From: an uncultured Pelagibacteraceae bacterium | GTDB lineage: Bacteria; Pseudomonadota; Alphaproteobacteria; Pelagibacterales; Pelagibacteraceae | Direction of reading: 5' to 3' | Length of the DNA stretch: 41,936 nt | Assembly: GCA_902551895.1 (NCBI GenBank) | Contig: CACDEU010000008.1 | Coordinates: 1 to 41,936 of the forward strand | In this document: positions 27,090-36,667 of the stretch, piece by piece | Numbering within the stretch: the stretch's first letter is position 1 | Layout: the number at the start of each line of letters is the position of its first letter | The notes under the pieces: model-generated | Told to the model about the DNA's origin: nothing | Databases searched by the model: none | The model's input: the letters and a program-made list of their open reading frames with translations, nothing else | Program-made: the position numbers and the translations under genes

Positions 27090-27117
27090 TGATAGCTAGA
27101 TTTACTAGTATCAATTT

Positions 27118-27474
27118 TTAAAATTTAATTGAATTAAAAAATTGGTAAATTTGTCTCGAAATTTCACTTTCCAGAGGAAAAGATAACATACCCATTACAG
27201 AATAACCCAAAATCCATGGCATTAAGTAAAATCTTATCATAAAGAAAAACCAAGCCACATATAAAGGTACTAACGGATGGATTATGAATGAAGGAGTTAT
27301 GGGTTTAAACATATAAATTAATGGATTAGTAAATTTAACAAATACTTTCATAAAAAAAAATTGAGAGTCTTCTCTTTGAAAAATATTCATTGCAACCCTT
27401 CCAATCAAAGTCCACATAATAATTCCAAGAATATAATCAATTATATATACTAAAGGATGAAAGTTAGCAGACAT
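27118..27474 (-). CDS. Small YggT-like membrane protein
   Basis: Integral membrane protein of 118 residues with two clear hydrophobic helices at about 8-30 and 68-92. Between them lies FVKFTNPLIYMFKPITPSF, which resembles the short loop of YggT proteins (a T-x-P-x4-I-R-P/K-x-I-P pattern), and IHPLVPLYVAWFFFMIRFYL resembles the second helix. I do not recognise a specific family. It sits between the symporter terminator and rpe on the same strand. Confidence 0.7.
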   Translation of the reverse strand: MSANFHPLVYIIDYILGIIMWTLIGRVAMNIFQREDSQFFFMKVFVKFTNPLIYMFKPITPSFIIHPLVPLYVAWFFFMIRFYLMPWILGYSVMGMLSFPLESEISRQIYQFFNSIKF

Positions 27475-27507
27475 TTTAAAATTTATATTTGAAAAAATGA
27501 GAAATTA

Positions 27508-27533
27508 AAAGGGGCGAAATTAATCGCCCCTTT
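27508..27533 (-). terminator. Intrinsic terminator of the symporter operon
   Basis: A perfect 10-base-pair stem AAAGGGGCGA / TCGCCCCTTT with a 6-base loop, followed on the minus strand by a T-rich tail (TTAATTT). It lies 10 bases after the actP stop. It is the only strong hairpin terminator I found in the window, which suggests that this unit is heavily transcribed. Confidence 0.88.
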
Positions 27534-27543
27534 AAAAGATTAT

Positions 27544-29361
27544 TTAGTGTTTGCCAAGGATCGATTTACCAGCTGGTACTCGAACCTCATCAACCATTTT
27601 TTGTGTAGCAGCATCAGGTTCTGAAGTAATTAAACTTACAACAACCATAGATACTAAGCTGACAGCTGAACCGAAGATACCAAACGTTAACTGTGTAATA
27701 CCTAAGAATCCACTTCCACCATTTCGTACCCAAATTAGGTAACCCATACCAGAAGCAAGACCTAAAGCCATACCAGCTATAGCACCTTCTCTGTTAGCTC
27801 TCTTCCACCATACACCAAGTACAAGTGGGAAGAACAATCCAGACATCGCAAAGTCAAAAGCCCAGATTACCGAACCTAAGATACCTTGGATCTCCATTGC
27901 TGCAATAGTTGCTCCAGCAAAACCAATTACTACAAGTAATACCCTTGCAACAACTAGTCTTTTTGCAGTTTCTGCTTTTGGATCAATGATCTTGTAGTAC
28001 AAGTCATGAGATAAAGCATTTGCAATCGCTAGAATTAAACCATCGGCTGTTGACATGGCAGCGGCCATACCTCCAGCAGCAACTAGACCTGAGATTACAT
28101 ATGGTAATCCAGCTATTTCCGGAGTTGCTAACACAACGGCTTTACCACCCATGAAAAACTCATTTAATTCAAGAGTTCCATTTCCGTTAAAGTCGCTTAC
28201 AAACATTAAGTTTGCTTGGTTCCAGTTTTGATACCAATCTATCGCTTGAACTTCACTTATCGATTTACCAATAATTCCAGTCGCTAAGTTAGGATCTATC
28301 AATGACAATTTAGATAGTGTCGCTAACATTGGAGCAGAAGAATAAAGTAAGAAGATAAAGAATAAAGACCAACCTACTGATTTTCTAGCTGCTTTTACAC
28401 TTGGAGTAGTAAAATATCTCATCATCACGTGAGGCAATGAAGCTGTTCCCATCATCATCGCTAGTGCTAACGAAATAAATGCCCAAGGTGTAGCGTTAAC
28501 CGCTGAGTGAGCTTTAGTTATACCTGCTAAACCTTTTGGTACAGTTGCTAAATCAGCTGCAGAGTTTGTTACTGTTCCTAAACCAAATTGTGCTTCAAGA
28601 TCAGCAATTCTCGCAACTTCATCAGCTAACATAAAGTGTGGGAAGAAACCCGCACCCATTTTGTTACTGATCCAAAATACCGGAAGCAAGTAAGCTATTA
28701 TTAATACGATATATTGTGCAACCTGTGTCCAAGTTACCCCTCTCATACCACCTAACATTGAACATAGTAAAATACTTACTAATCCAACATAAACTGCGTA
28801 TTGGAATGGGATATCTAGAGCAACAGATGCAATAGTACCTGTAGCGTTAATTTGTGCAGTCACATAAGTAAAGGAAGCAACAGTTAAGACTACTACTGCT
28901 AGAAACCTACTTAAATTACCACCGTATCTTGTACCAATGAAATCTGGAACTGTGTAACAGCCAAATTTTCTTAGGTATGGTGCTAATAAAGATGCGACTA
29001 ATACATATCCACCAGTCCAACCTACAAGTAGTGCCATATAACCGTAACCTTTGAAGTAAATACCACCTGCCATTGCAACGAATGATGCACCAGACATCCA
29101 GTCTGCTGCAGTCGCCATTCCATTAAACACGGTCGGTACTTGTCTTCCAGCTACATAATAAGCATCAGCTTGTGCTGTACGTGATAGATAACCAATTATA
29201 GCGTAGATGGCCACAGTAAAAGCAACGAATGCAATTCCTATTGTTTTTGCTGTCATACCCATCTGTTCGCCAATTGCCATAATGATTATGAAAGCTAAAA
29301 ATCCACCTGTGTAGATTCCATAAACTTTAGGCAAATTATCTATAAAATTACCTTTAATCAT
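27544..29361 (-). CDS. Sodium:solute symporter, ActP-like large subunit (VC_2705 type)
   Basis: Sodium-driven importer of the SSS family, 605 residues with about 13 hydrophobic helices. The segment AGRQVPTVFNGMATAADWMSG (71-91) is the family's sodium-site region, and ASLPHVMMRYFTTPSVKAARKS (308-328) and AAMSTADGLILAIANALSHD are typical too. Likely substrate is acetate, pyruvate or lactate; acs lies 1 kb away. An exact EF-hand loop DFNGNGTLELNE occupies residues 390-401 in a loop between helices. Codon use is richer in G and C than the neighbours, and a strong AGGAGGAG site precedes the start, pointing to high expression. Paired with the DUF4212 subunit (TAATG). Confidence 0.93.
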   Translation of the reverse strand: MIKGNFIDNLPKVYGIYTGGFLAFIIIMAIGEQMGMTAKTIGIAFVAFTVAIYAIIGYLSRTAQADAYYVAGRQVPTVFNGMATAADWMSGASFVAMAGGIYFKGYGYMALLVGWTGGYVLVASLLAPYLRKFGCYTVPDFIGTRYGGNLSRFLAVVVLTVASFTYVTAQINATGTIASVALDIPFQYAVYVGLVSILLCSMLGGMRGVTWTQVAQYIVLIIAYLLPVFWISNKMGAGFFPHFMLADEVARIADLEAQFGLGTVTNSAADLATVPKGLAGITKAHSAVNATPWAFISLALAMMMGTASLPHVMMRYFTTPSVKAARKSVGWSLFFIFLLYSSAPMLATLSKLSLIDPNLATGIIGKSISEVQAIDWYQNWNQANLMFVSDFNGNGTLELNEFFMGGKAVVLATPEIAGLPYVISGLVAAGGMAAAMSTADGLILAIANALSHDLYYKIIDPKAETAKRLVVARVLLVVIGFAGATIAAMEIQGILGSVIWAFDFAMSGLFFPLVLGVWWKRANREGAIAGMALGLASGMGYLIWVRNGGSGFLGITQLTFGIFGSAVSLVSMVVVSLITSEPDAATQKMVDEVRVPAGKSILGKH

Positions 29362-29624
29362 TAATCATCTCCTCCTTTTTCACTGAAACCGAACTCTTCA
29401 TCGATTTTTTCTTGTCTGTTCGCAAACCAGAAAATTAGGATTACAAAAATTCCAAGAGATCCCTGACAAGTAAACCAATATGTCAGTGGATAACCGAAGG
29501 GTCCACCAACGGACTCCATTTCAGCGCCAAAAAGGAAGATGCCAATTGAGAATACAAACCAAATTGCTAATGTTACCATTAACAATCCTCTGGTTTTTTC
29601 CCAGTGTTGTGCTTGTTTTGACAT
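29361..29624 (-). CDS. DUF4212 small subunit of sodium:solute symporter
   Basis: Protein of 87 residues, the small partner that always precedes VC_2705-type symporters. It shows HWEKTRGLLMVTLAIWFVFSI (about 7-27) as first helix, a conserved FPLTYW-like block here FGYPLTYWFTCQGSLGIFVILIFWFANRQEK as second helix, and an acidic tail. It is preceded by a good AGGAG site and is first in the operon. Coupled to the large subunit by a one-base stop/start overlap. Confidence 0.93.
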   Translation of the reverse strand: MSKQAQHWEKTRGLLMVTLAIWFVFSIGIFLFGAEMESVGGPFGYPLTYWFTCQGSLGIFVILIFWFANRQEKIDEEFGFSEKGGDD

Positions 29625-29747
29625 TATTATCTCCTCTTTTAGTTATAACTGGCGGAAACCATAACCATTATGAAAGAGATTTAAAGTGTTAAAATTGTTA
29701 ATAATAGTGGTGTTTTTAGGGTATAAAATAAATAAATAGCTATTTTT
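29625..29747. promoter_or_regulatory. Divergent promoter region of the symporter operon and unknown gene
   Basis: This 123-base gap separates the divergent starts of the symporter operon and the 207-codon gene to the right. On the plus strand TATAAA near 29722 could be a -10 box for the latter; on the minus strand a CATAAT is possible. Neither has a convincing -35 box, and no operator palindrome stands out. Confidence 0.45.
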
Positions 29748-30371
29748 ATGGCAAAATACAAATTAACTTGGAAAGATCTTACTTGGAAAGACTTTAAGAT
29801 TTATCTTTTTTCACTTTTTAAAGCTTTCATACCAAAGACAAAAATAAGTAATTTGGATGAGTTAGAGGATTTTATACAATCCAAATCAGCCTGGGTTACA
29901 CAAGTAACACTTTATGGTTATTTAAAAACTAGAATGGGAACAAGATATGTTCTTCATTTTGAAAATGATAAATTCATGGCATCTGTAAATCTAGCTAAGT
30001 GGAATATGTATGCCGTTGCTCTCCAAGATCTGACATTTTTTACATTTTCTTATTTAAAAAATAATTTGAATTATCAAGAAATTAACAAAGCTAAAGAAAT
30101 TTTTTTAAAAATTTTAGATGATGAAACTACAAATAAAATGCCATTAGATATTATTGAGGAAGCAAAAAAGAATTTTAATGATAGATTACAAAATATTAAT
30201 TGGAATACCTATTGTAATGATCTTCCATTTAATCCTAGTGCATTATCATTATATAAGTGGGCGCCCATAGCTGATGAATTAAAAAAACTTGATCGTAAGA
30301 TAGTTTTAAATTCAGTAATTTTAAAGTGGGATATTGTTAAAAAAGAATTTAACGAAAGAATAAAGTTCTAA
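29748..30371 (+). CDS. Protein of unknown function
   Basis: A 207-residue, apparently cytosolic protein that I do not recognise. It starts [20 protein letters not shown], a near-duplication of LTWKD, then [20 protein letters not shown], which is the most family-like block, and [24 protein letters not shown] near the end. No signal peptide, clear membrane helix or metal motif is visible. It is divergent from the symporter operon and overlaps the 3' end of convergent acs by 4 bases. A role linked to acetate-type carbon use is a guess from position only. Confidence 0.8.
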   Translation: MAKYKLTWKDLTWKDFKIYLFSLFKAFIPKTKISNLDELEDFIQSKSAWVTQVTLYGYLKTRMGTRYVLHFENDKFMASVNLAKWNMYAVALQDLTFFTFSYLKNNLNYQEINKAKEIFLKILDDETTNKMPLDIIEEAKKNFNDRLQNINWNTYCNDLPFNPSALSLYKWAPIADELKKLDRKIVLNSVILKWDIVKKEFNERIKF

Positions 30372-32395
30372 GTATTTTTTCTATTCTCAACTAGACTTTT
30401 AACTACACTTGGATCAGCTAAAGTTGTCGTATCTCCAAGTTGTTCATGTTCATTAGCGGCTATCTTTCTTAAAATTCTTCTCATTATTTTTCCAGATCTT
30501 GTTTTTGGTAGTCCAGGTGAAAATTGAATAAAATCTGGAGTAGCAATCACACCAATTTGTTTTCTTACCCATAGTTTTAATTCTCTTTCTAAATCTCCAC
30601 TTGGTTCCTCTCCTACATTCAAAGTTACATAACAATATAATCCATTTCCTTTTATATCATGTGGACATCCAACTACTGCAGCCTCAGCAACTTTTGAATG
30701 CGCTACAAAGGCACTCTCTACTTCTGCAGTTCCTAAATTATGGCCAGATACAATAATAACATCATCCACTCTTCCAGTTATCCAGTAGTATCCATCTTTG
30801 TCTCTTCTACAACCATCCCCTGTAAAATATTTTCCATCGAACTGAGAAAAATATGTTTCTATAAATCTATTATGGTCTCCATATACAGATCTCATTTGAC
30901 CTGGCCAAGATTGAGCTATACACAATCTCCCTTGTGCTTCCCCTTTTAAAACTTTGCCATCTTTATCGACTATTTCTGGTTTAATTCCGTAAAATGGTTT
31001 TGTTGCAGATCCTGGTTTTAAGTCTATTGCTCCAGTTTGTGGACTAATTAATATTCCACCTGTTTCAGTTTGCCACCAGGTATCAACAATAGGACATCTA
31101 GAATCACCTACAGTCTTAAAATACCATTGCCAGGCTTCAGGATTTATTGGCTCTCCAACAGTTCCAAGTAATTTTAGAGTTTTTCTTGATGTTTTTTTTA
31201 CAGGCCCATCTCCTTCTCTCATCATTGCTCTTATTGCAGTAGGAGCGGTATAAAAAATATTTACCTTATATTTATCTACTATTTGCCACCACCTAGACCA
31301 GTCGGGATAATTTGGAATACCTTCGGACATAATTGTTGTTGCTCCATTTGAAAGAGGTCCGTAAATAATATAGCTATGACCCGTGACCCATCCAATATCA
31401 GCAGTGCACCAATATATATCTTTTGGTTTATAATTAAAAATATACTGATGTGTCATTGATGCATAAACCATGTAACCACCAGTCGTGTGCAAGACTCCTT
31501 TTGGTTTTCCTGTAGATCCAGATGTATATAAAATAAATAATGGATCTTCTGCATTCATTTCTTCTGGTTCACAACTCTTTGAAGCTCTTTTAGTTATGTC
31601 GTGATACCAAACATCTCTACTTTCATCCCAATTAATTCTATTTCCAGTTCGTTTTACTACAACGCACTTTTTAACATTTGGGCAGTTCAAAAGTGCTTCA
31701 TCAACTTTTTCTTTTAAGTCTATAATTTTTCCCCCTCTAACACCTTCGTCAGCTGTAATAACGTAGTCAGATTTACAATCATTAATTCTTCCAGATATAC
31801 TGTCCGCTGAAAAACCTCCAAAAATAATTGAATGAACGGCTCCTATTCTTGCACATGCTAGCATTGTATATGCTAACTCAGGTATCATTGTTAAATAAAT
31901 TGTAACTCTATCTCCTTTTTTTACCCCTATATCTTTTAATCCATTTGCTGCTTTACAAACTTCTTGATGTAATTGTTTGTAGCTAATTTTTTTTTGTACT
32001 TTCGGATCATCCCCAACCCATATTATTGCAGTTTTATCTTTATTTTTCTTTAAATGACGATCAATACAATTAGCTGAAGCGTTTAAAGTTCCATCATAAA
32101 ACCATTTAATATTAACTTCGGTCTTGCTGTATTTATAATCTTTAATTTTTGTATACGGTTTTATCCAAGTGATTCTTTTGCCTTCTTTTTTCCAGAAATT
32201 ATCGTTGTTTTTTATTGAATCTGAATATTTTTTTTCATATCCTGATTTATTTACTATTGCTTTTTTTATCCAATCACTTTTTGTTTTATAAATTAATTCA
32301 GAATTTTCATTTTTTTTAACTTTATTTTTTTTAAATCTTTTTTTTCTTGAAGATTTTGTCTTTTTAATTTTTTTTCTTTTTTTCTTTTTTGGCAT
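30368..32395 (-). CDS. acs: Acetyl-coenzyme A synthetase with a lysine-rich N-terminal extension
   Basis: Activates acetate to acetyl-CoA through acetyl-AMP. The 675 residues show the ATP loop [15 protein letters not shown] (about 289-303), [13 protein letters not shown], the [23 protein letters not shown] hinge region and the C-terminal [11 protein letters not shown] with the acetylatable lysine. The core aligns with the usual 650-residue enzyme from about residue 35; before it lies an added stretch in which 19 of the first 28 residues are Lys or Arg. No other start codon would remove it. Likely expressed with tsaD and the EVE gene upstream; the start is 6 bases after the EVE stop. Confidence 0.96.
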   Translation of the reverse strand: MPKKKKRKKIKKTKSSRKKRFKKNKVKKNENSELIYKTKSDWIKKAIVNKSGYEKKYSDSIKNNDNFWKKEGKRITWIKPYTKIKDYKYSKTEVNIKWFYDGTLNASANCIDRHLKKNKDKTAIIWVGDDPKVQKKISYKQLHQEVCKAANGLKDIGVKKGDRVTIYLTMIPELAYTMLACARIGAVHSIIFGGFSADSISGRINDCKSDYVITADEGVRGGKIIDLKEKVDEALLNCPNVKKCVVVKRTGNRINWDESRDVWYHDITKRASKSCEPEEMNAEDPLFILYTSGSTGKPKGVLHTTGGYMVYASMTHQYIFNYKPKDIYWCTADIGWVTGHSYIIYGPLSNGATTIMSEGIPNYPDWSRWWQIVDKYKVNIFYTAPTAIRAMMREGDGPVKKTSRKTLKLLGTVGEPINPEAWQWYFKTVGDSRCPIVDTWWQTETGGILISPQTGAIDLKPGSATKPFYGIKPEIVDKDGKVLKGEAQGRLCIAQSWPGQMRSVYGDHNRFIETYFSQFDGKYFTGDGCRRDKDGYYWITGRVDDVIIVSGHNLGTAEVESAFVAHSKVAEAAVVGCPHDIKGNGLYCYVTLNVGEEPSGDLERELKLWVRKQIGVIATPDFIQFSPGLPKTRSGKIMRRILRKIAANEHEQLGDTTTLADPSVVKSLVENRKNT

Positions 32396-32401
32396 AAAGA
32401 C

Positions 32402-32824
32402 TTATTTTTTACTAATATTACTCATCTTCAAAATAATTTTCCAGCTTTTAGTATCTATTGGCATCACAGATAATCTACTTTGTTTAATGAGAGGCAAGTT
32501 ATTTAGATTAGGATTTTTTTTAATACTTTCTAAAGAAACGGCATAATTTAAAGCTTTTTTAAATTTAACCTGGACAGCTACAAATTTTTTTTCTTTATCA
32601 GTTGGGTCTACAAAGGCAGTTTTTATAATCTCAACTATACCTACAATTTCTTTTCCAATATTTGAATGATAAAAAAAACAAAGATCGCCCTTAGACATTT
32701 TTCTTAAATTATTTGCTGCTTGATAATTTCTAACTCCATCCCAAGTTGCTCCTTTTAAGCCAGCTTTTTTTTGATTAACAATAGACCAAACATTTGGTTC
32801 AGATTTAAGTAACCAGTATTTCAT
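32402..32824 (-). CDS. EVE-domain protein
   Basis: Protein of about 140 residues with an EVE (PUA-like) domain, thought to bind modified bases in nucleic acid. It begins MKYWLLKSEPNVWSI, the standard start, and contains TWDGVRNYQAANNLRKM and GDLCFFYHSNIGKEIVGI. The longer reading frame that starts at 32878 is not used, because the family start is the ATG at 32824, which shares one base with the tsaD stop (TAATG). Ends 6 bases before acs. Confidence 0.93.
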   Translation of the reverse strand: MKYWLLKSEPNVWSIVNQKKAGLKGATWDGVRNYQAANNLRKMSKGDLCFFYHSNIGKEIVGIVEIIKTAFVDPTDKEKKFVAVQVKFKKALNYAVSLESIKKNPNLNNLPLIKQSRLSVMPIDTKSWKIILKMSNISKK

Positions 32825-33897
32825 TAAATTTTTACACCTGCCCCTTTTAAAAAAACAGCATTTTCGTCTAGTTGCCATCTTGGTTTTGCAGGAAAATCTA
32901 AATCATTAAACTGATTTTGTTTAAATTTTTCTAAACCGGCAAATGCTATCATCGCAGCATTATCCCCACATAAGTTAATAGGTGGAAATATTGCTTCAAA
33001 ATTTTCTTCATTACAAAGTTTTATCAAAACTTCTCTTATTTTTTTGTTTGCCGCAACACCACCAGCTACAACAAATGTTTTATTCTTATTTTTATTAATT
33101 TTATTAAACTCTTGAAAAGCAACTTTACTTTTTTTATATAATATTTCTTCCATTGTTTTTTGAAAAGAAGCCGCAAGGTCATATTTATCTTTTTCATTTT
33201 TTATATTTTTTGTAATTCTAAGAATAGCTGTTTTAAGTCCTGCAAAAGATAAATTACATCCGCCTTTATTAATTATAGGTTTTGGCAAATCAAATTTTGT
33301 TGGGTCTCCTTTTTCTGCTAAAACTTCTATTTGTGGACCACCTGGAAATTCGATACCAAGTAATTTTGCAGTTTTATCAAATGCTTCTCCAGCAGCATCA
33401 TCAATAGTTGTTCCAAGTCTTTTATAATTTCCTAATCCTTCAACACATAAAAATTGACTATGTCCTCCAGATATTAAGAGTAAAAGATATGGGTAATTTA
33501 TTTTTGAATTTAATTTAGGACTTAAAGCGTGTCCTTCCAAATGATTGACAGCAATAAACGGTTTTTTTAATGATGCTGCAATTGCTTTGCCAAAATTTAG
33601 TCCAACAGATAAACAAACTATTAACCCGGGACCTGCAGTCGTTGCAACCGCATCTATGTCATTTAAATTAATTGCACTTTCATCTAATGCTTTTTTTGCG
33701 ATCAAGTCTATTTTTTCTATATGAGCTCTAGCGGCAAGTTCAGGCACCACTCCCCCAAATTCTTTATGAATATCTACCTGGCTTGAAACTATATTTGATA
33801 AAATTTCTGGCTGGCCTTCGTTATTTTCTCTTATTAAAGCTACCGCTGTTTCGTCACAACTAGACTCTATTCCAAGAATTACTGGTTTTTTTGACAT
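32824..33897 (-). CDS. tsaD: tRNA threonylcarbamoyladenosine synthase subunit TsaD
   Basis: Transfers threonylcarbamoyl to A37 of tRNAs that read ANN codons, together with TsaB and TsaE. The chosen start gives 357 residues beginning MSKKPVILGIESSCDETAVA. Metal-binding histidines H119 and H123 lie in VNHLEGHALS, and LLLISGGHSQF, GAPWTI-free nucleotide loops FPGGP and VVAGGVAANKKIRE follow. An ORF extension upstream to 33996 is not credible, since it lacks family similarity and crosses into the hemC start. Divergent from hemC. Confidence 0.96.
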   Translation of the reverse strand: MSKKPVILGIESSCDETAVALIRENNEGQPEILSNIVSSQVDIHKEFGGVVPELAARAHIEKIDLIAKKALDESAINLNDIDAVATTAGPGLIVCLSVGLNFGKAIAASLKKPFIAVNHLEGHALSPKLNSKINYPYLLLLISGGHSQFLCVEGLGNYKRLGTTIDDAAGEAFDKTAKLLGIEFPGGPQIEVLAEKGDPTKFDLPKPIINKGGCNLSFAGLKTAILRITKNIKNEKDKYDLAASFQKTMEEILYKKSKVAFQEFNKINKNKNKTFVVAGGVAANKKIREVLIKLCNEENFEAIFPPINLCGDNAAMIAFAGLEKFKQNQFNDLDFPAKPRWQLDENAVFLKGAGVKI

Positions 33898-33955
33898 AAA
33901 ATAGTTTTTATTACTTTCAAATTCTAAATATAAAGATGGAATATAAATTAATTTA
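33898..33955. promoter_or_regulatory. Divergent promoter region tsaD / hemC
   Basis: A 58-base gap between divergent starts that must hold promoters for the tsaD, EVE, acs unit and the hemC, hemD unit. The two promoters probably overlap. No clear operator was seen. Confidence 0.45.
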
Positions 33956-34879
33956 ATGAAAAGCAAAAAAATTATTATTGGATCAAGAGGTAGCAAATTA
34001 GCATTAATCTATGCTGAAAAAGCTAAAGAAAAAATTTTAGAAGTATCTAAAGAACTCAATATTGAGAGTGTTGAAATAAAAAAAATTACCACAGCAGGAG
34101 ATTTAAATCAAAAAGATAGACTTTCTGAAATAGGAGGTAAGGGACTTTTTTCAAAAAAAATAGAAATAGAATTATTAGAAAATAAAATCGATATTGCCGT
34201 GCATGCTTTAAAGGATATGCCATCAGATGAAACAGAGGGATTAATAACAAATTGTTTTTTAGAAAGAAATGATCCTAGAGAAGTATTAATTTCTAAAAAT
34301 AAAATAAAATTTAAAGATTTAAATCAAAACTCAATAATAGGAACTTCTTCTTATAGAAGAGAATTTCAGTTAAAAAATAAAAGAAGTGATTTAAATTATA
34401 AATTAATTAGAGGTAATGTTGACACCAGGATAAACAAATTAAATCAAAATTTATATGATGCAGTAATATTGTCTTATGCAGGCATTAATTCTTTAAATTT
34501 AGACGAACACATTTCTGAAATTTTTTCTATTGATGAAATTATTCCAAGTGCTGGACAAGGAGTTATAGCATTACAATGCAAAAATGATGATGACTTTATA
34601 AAAAATGTTTTAAAAAAAATAAATGATGAAAAAACTTTTAAAAGTGCTCAAGCTGAAAGAAATGTTCTTAAAGTTTTAGAGGGAGACTGTCAAACGGCAG
34701 TTGGTGCCATATCAGTTGTAAATAATGAAAATATAACACTAAAAGGAGAACTTTTTTCTTTAGATGGAAAAGAAAGATTTTATTGCAAGTCTTCCAAAGA
34801 TATAAAACATGCAGCAGAACTAGGAATAGAAATTGGTGAAAATTTAAAAAGTCAATCTATGGGGAGTTATAAAAAATAG
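33956..34879 (+). CDS. hemC: Hydroxymethylbilane synthase (porphobilinogen deaminase)
   Basis: Joins four porphobilinogens into hydroxymethylbilane. The 307 residues carry IIIGSRGSKLAL at the start, VHALKDMPS with the catalytic D87, IIGTSSYRREFQL, and LEGDCQTAVGA with C245, which holds the dipyrromethane cofactor. Starts the hemC-hemD pair; the other haem genes here, hemE, hemH and hemJ, lie 30 kb away. Confidence 0.97.
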   Translation: MKSKKIIIGSRGSKLALIYAEKAKEKILEVSKELNIESVEIKKITTAGDLNQKDRLSEIGGKGLFSKKIEIELLENKIDIAVHALKDMPSDETEGLITNCFLERNDPREVLISKNKIKFKDLNQNSIIGTSSYRREFQLKNKRSDLNYKLIRGNVDTRINKLNQNLYDAVILSYAGINSLNLDEHISEIFSIDEIIPSAGQGVIALQCKNDDDFIKNVLKKINDEKTFKSAQAERNVLKVLEGDCQTAVGAISVVNNENITLKGELFSLDGKERFYCKSSKDIKHAAELGIEIGENLKSQSMGSYKK

Positions 34880-34880
34880 T

Positions 34881-35579
34881 ATGCATATTTTGTTTACACG
34901 ACCTCTGGAAGATAGTGAGGAGCTAATATTAAAATTTAGAGACCTTGGTCATAAAGTTTCACATATGCCAGTTATTCAAATTGAAAAAGTTGAATATGAA
35001 AAAATAAATTTTTTAGATTATAAAGCAATAATTTTTACAAGTGCTAACGCATTAAAATTCTTAGACACAAAACTTATTGATAAAAAAATTATTTGTTTTT
35101 GTGTTGGAATCGCAACTGAGAAAAAAGCACTTAGCCTTGGATTTCAAAATGTAATAACGGCCGAAGGAAATGTAAGAAATTTAAAAGAGTTAATATTGCA
35201 AAATTTTAATTCTTCTATGGGAAAAATGCTTTATGTAAGTGGAGAAATTATTTCAAATGATCTTGATAAAAATTTAGTATCACTCGGATATAATGTACAA
35301 AGAATTATTAACTACACTTCAAAACCTAATTATCAATTAGACGAAAAATTTATAGAAAAATTGAGATCAAACATGCCAGATGTTGTCTATGTTTATTCCA
35401 AAAATAGTGCTTTGAGCTTCCTAAAATTAATAAATAGTTATAAATTAAATGATTTTTGGATGAACACCAATTTAATGTGTATTAGCGAAAAATCGTCGTC
35501 AGTGTTAAATAAAATCAAGTGGAAAAAAATTTTTATTTTTAGTCCTGGAGAAGAGGAATTTTTGCTATATAAAATTTAA
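34881..35579 (+). CDS. hemD: Uroporphyrinogen-III synthase
   Basis: Closes the ring of hydroxymethylbilane with inversion of ring D. The 232 residues are poorly conserved, as is usual for HemD, but show the start ILFTRPLEDSEEL, the IIFTSANALKFL segment, FCVGIATEKKALSLGF and VVYVYSKNSALSFLKLI, which are typical. Position one base after hemC confirms the call. Confidence 0.92.
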   Translation: MHILFTRPLEDSEELILKFRDLGHKVSHMPVIQIEKVEYEKINFLDYKAIIFTSANALKFLDTKLIDKKIICFCVGIATEKKALSLGFQNVITAEGNVRNLKELILQNFNSSMGKMLYVSGEIISNDLDKNLVSLGYNVQRIINYTSKPNYQLDEKFIEKLRSNMPDVVYVYSKNSALSFLKLINSYKLNDFWMNTNLMCISEKSSSVLNKIKWKKIFIFSPGEEEFLLYKI

Positions 35580-35581
35580 AA

Positions 35582-36667
35582 ATGGAATTATTTAATAATT
35601 TTAAATCACTTTTTCTTTCAGTTTGGGAAAGAGGAATTCTAGGTGTAGATATTCTTGAAATATTAATTGGTGTTGGAATATTTTTTCTATTTTTAATATT
35701 TAGAGGAATTATTAGTAAAGTTATTATTAAAAGATTAGAAAATATAGCAAAGAAAACAACAAATAAATTTGATGACTCTTTTGTTTCCGCAATGGAAGGG
35801 CCAGCTAGATTTTTGCCAATAGTTATTGGTTTTTTTATTGCAAGTTATTACATGTCTTTCTCTGAAGAGAGTAGAGAAATTGTAGATACAATTAATAGAA
35901 CTTTAATAACCATTTTTATTTTTTGGGTTATGCACCAAATTATAGAACCGGTTTCTTATGTATTAAGTGGGTTAAATAAAATTTTAACAAGAGAACTTAT
36001 TGGTTGGATTATTAAGTCATTAAAAGTATTAATTTTTATTTTAGGTATAGCTGCAGTTCTTGAATTATGGGGTATAAAAATTGGACCAATTATTGCAGGT
36101 TTAGGTTTATTTGGTGTTGCTGTTGCATTGGGTGCACAAGATTTATTTAAAAATTTAATTTCAGGAATATTAGTATTAGTTGAAAAAAGATTTAAAATTG
36201 GAGATTGGATTTTAGTCGAAGGAATAATTGAAGGAATTGTAGAAAAAATAGGATTTAGATCAACTGTTATAAGAAAATTTGATAAATCAATTGCAATAAT
36301 ACCAAATTTTCAATTTGCAGAAAATGCTGTGATAAATGTAAGTCAAACAACTAATTGGATTATTAGTTGGATAATTAATTTACAATACGATTCAACAGTT
36401 GACCAACTCAAAACAATTAGAAATGAAATTGAAGATTATATAAAAAAAAGCGAAGATTATAAACCTGAGCTTGGATATGCAGTAAGGGTTGATAAGTTTG
36501 CAGATAGCTCAATAGATATGTATATACGTTGTTTTACCAAAACAGATGATTGGGATGAGTGGTTAGCTGTTAAAGAAAGATTGGCAATTCAAATTAAACA
36601 AATTGTTGAGAAAAATGATGCTTCATTTGCCTTTCCAAGTCAGTCAATTTATGTAGAGAAAAAATGA
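35582..36667 (+). CDS. Mechanosensitive ion channel, MscS family
   Basis: Small-conductance osmotic-release channel of 361 residues. Hydrophobic helices lie at about 23-45, 75-92, 105-130 and 145-165; the pore-lining helix GPIIAGLGLFGVAVALGAQDLFKNLISGILVL (about 167-199) and the beta domain FKIGDWILVEGIIEGIVEKIGFRSTVIRKFD are clear MscS features. A C-terminal alpha/beta domain follows. It starts 2 bases after hemD and overlaps the YggT gene by 4 bases. Confidence 0.93.
   Translation: MELFNNFKSLFLSVWERGILGVDILEILIGVGIFFLFLIFRGIISKVIIKRLENIAKKTTNKFDDSFVSAMEGPARFLPIVIGFFIASYYMSFSEESREIVDTINRTLITIFIFWVMHQIIEPVSYVLSGLNKILTRELIGWIIKSLKVLIFILGIAAVLELWGIKIGPIIAGLGLFGVAVALGAQDLFKNLISGILVLVEKRFKIGDWILVEGIIEGIVEKIGFRSTVIRKFDKSIAIIPNFQFAENAVINVSQTTNWIISWIINLQYDSTVDQLKTIRNEIEDYIKKSEDYKPELGYAVRVDKFADSSIDMYIRCFTKTDDWDEWLAVKERLAIQIKQIVEKNDASFAFPSQSIYVEKK

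Noticed and set aside
32825-32878. 18-residue N-terminal extension of the EVE gene
   Set aside because: The extra residues are an out-of-frame read of the tsaD end; the domain begins at MKYWLLKSEP.
33898-33996. 33-residue N-terminal extension of tsaD
   Set aside because: The family start MSKKPVILGIESSCDETA is at 33897; the extension would cross the hemC start on the other strand.
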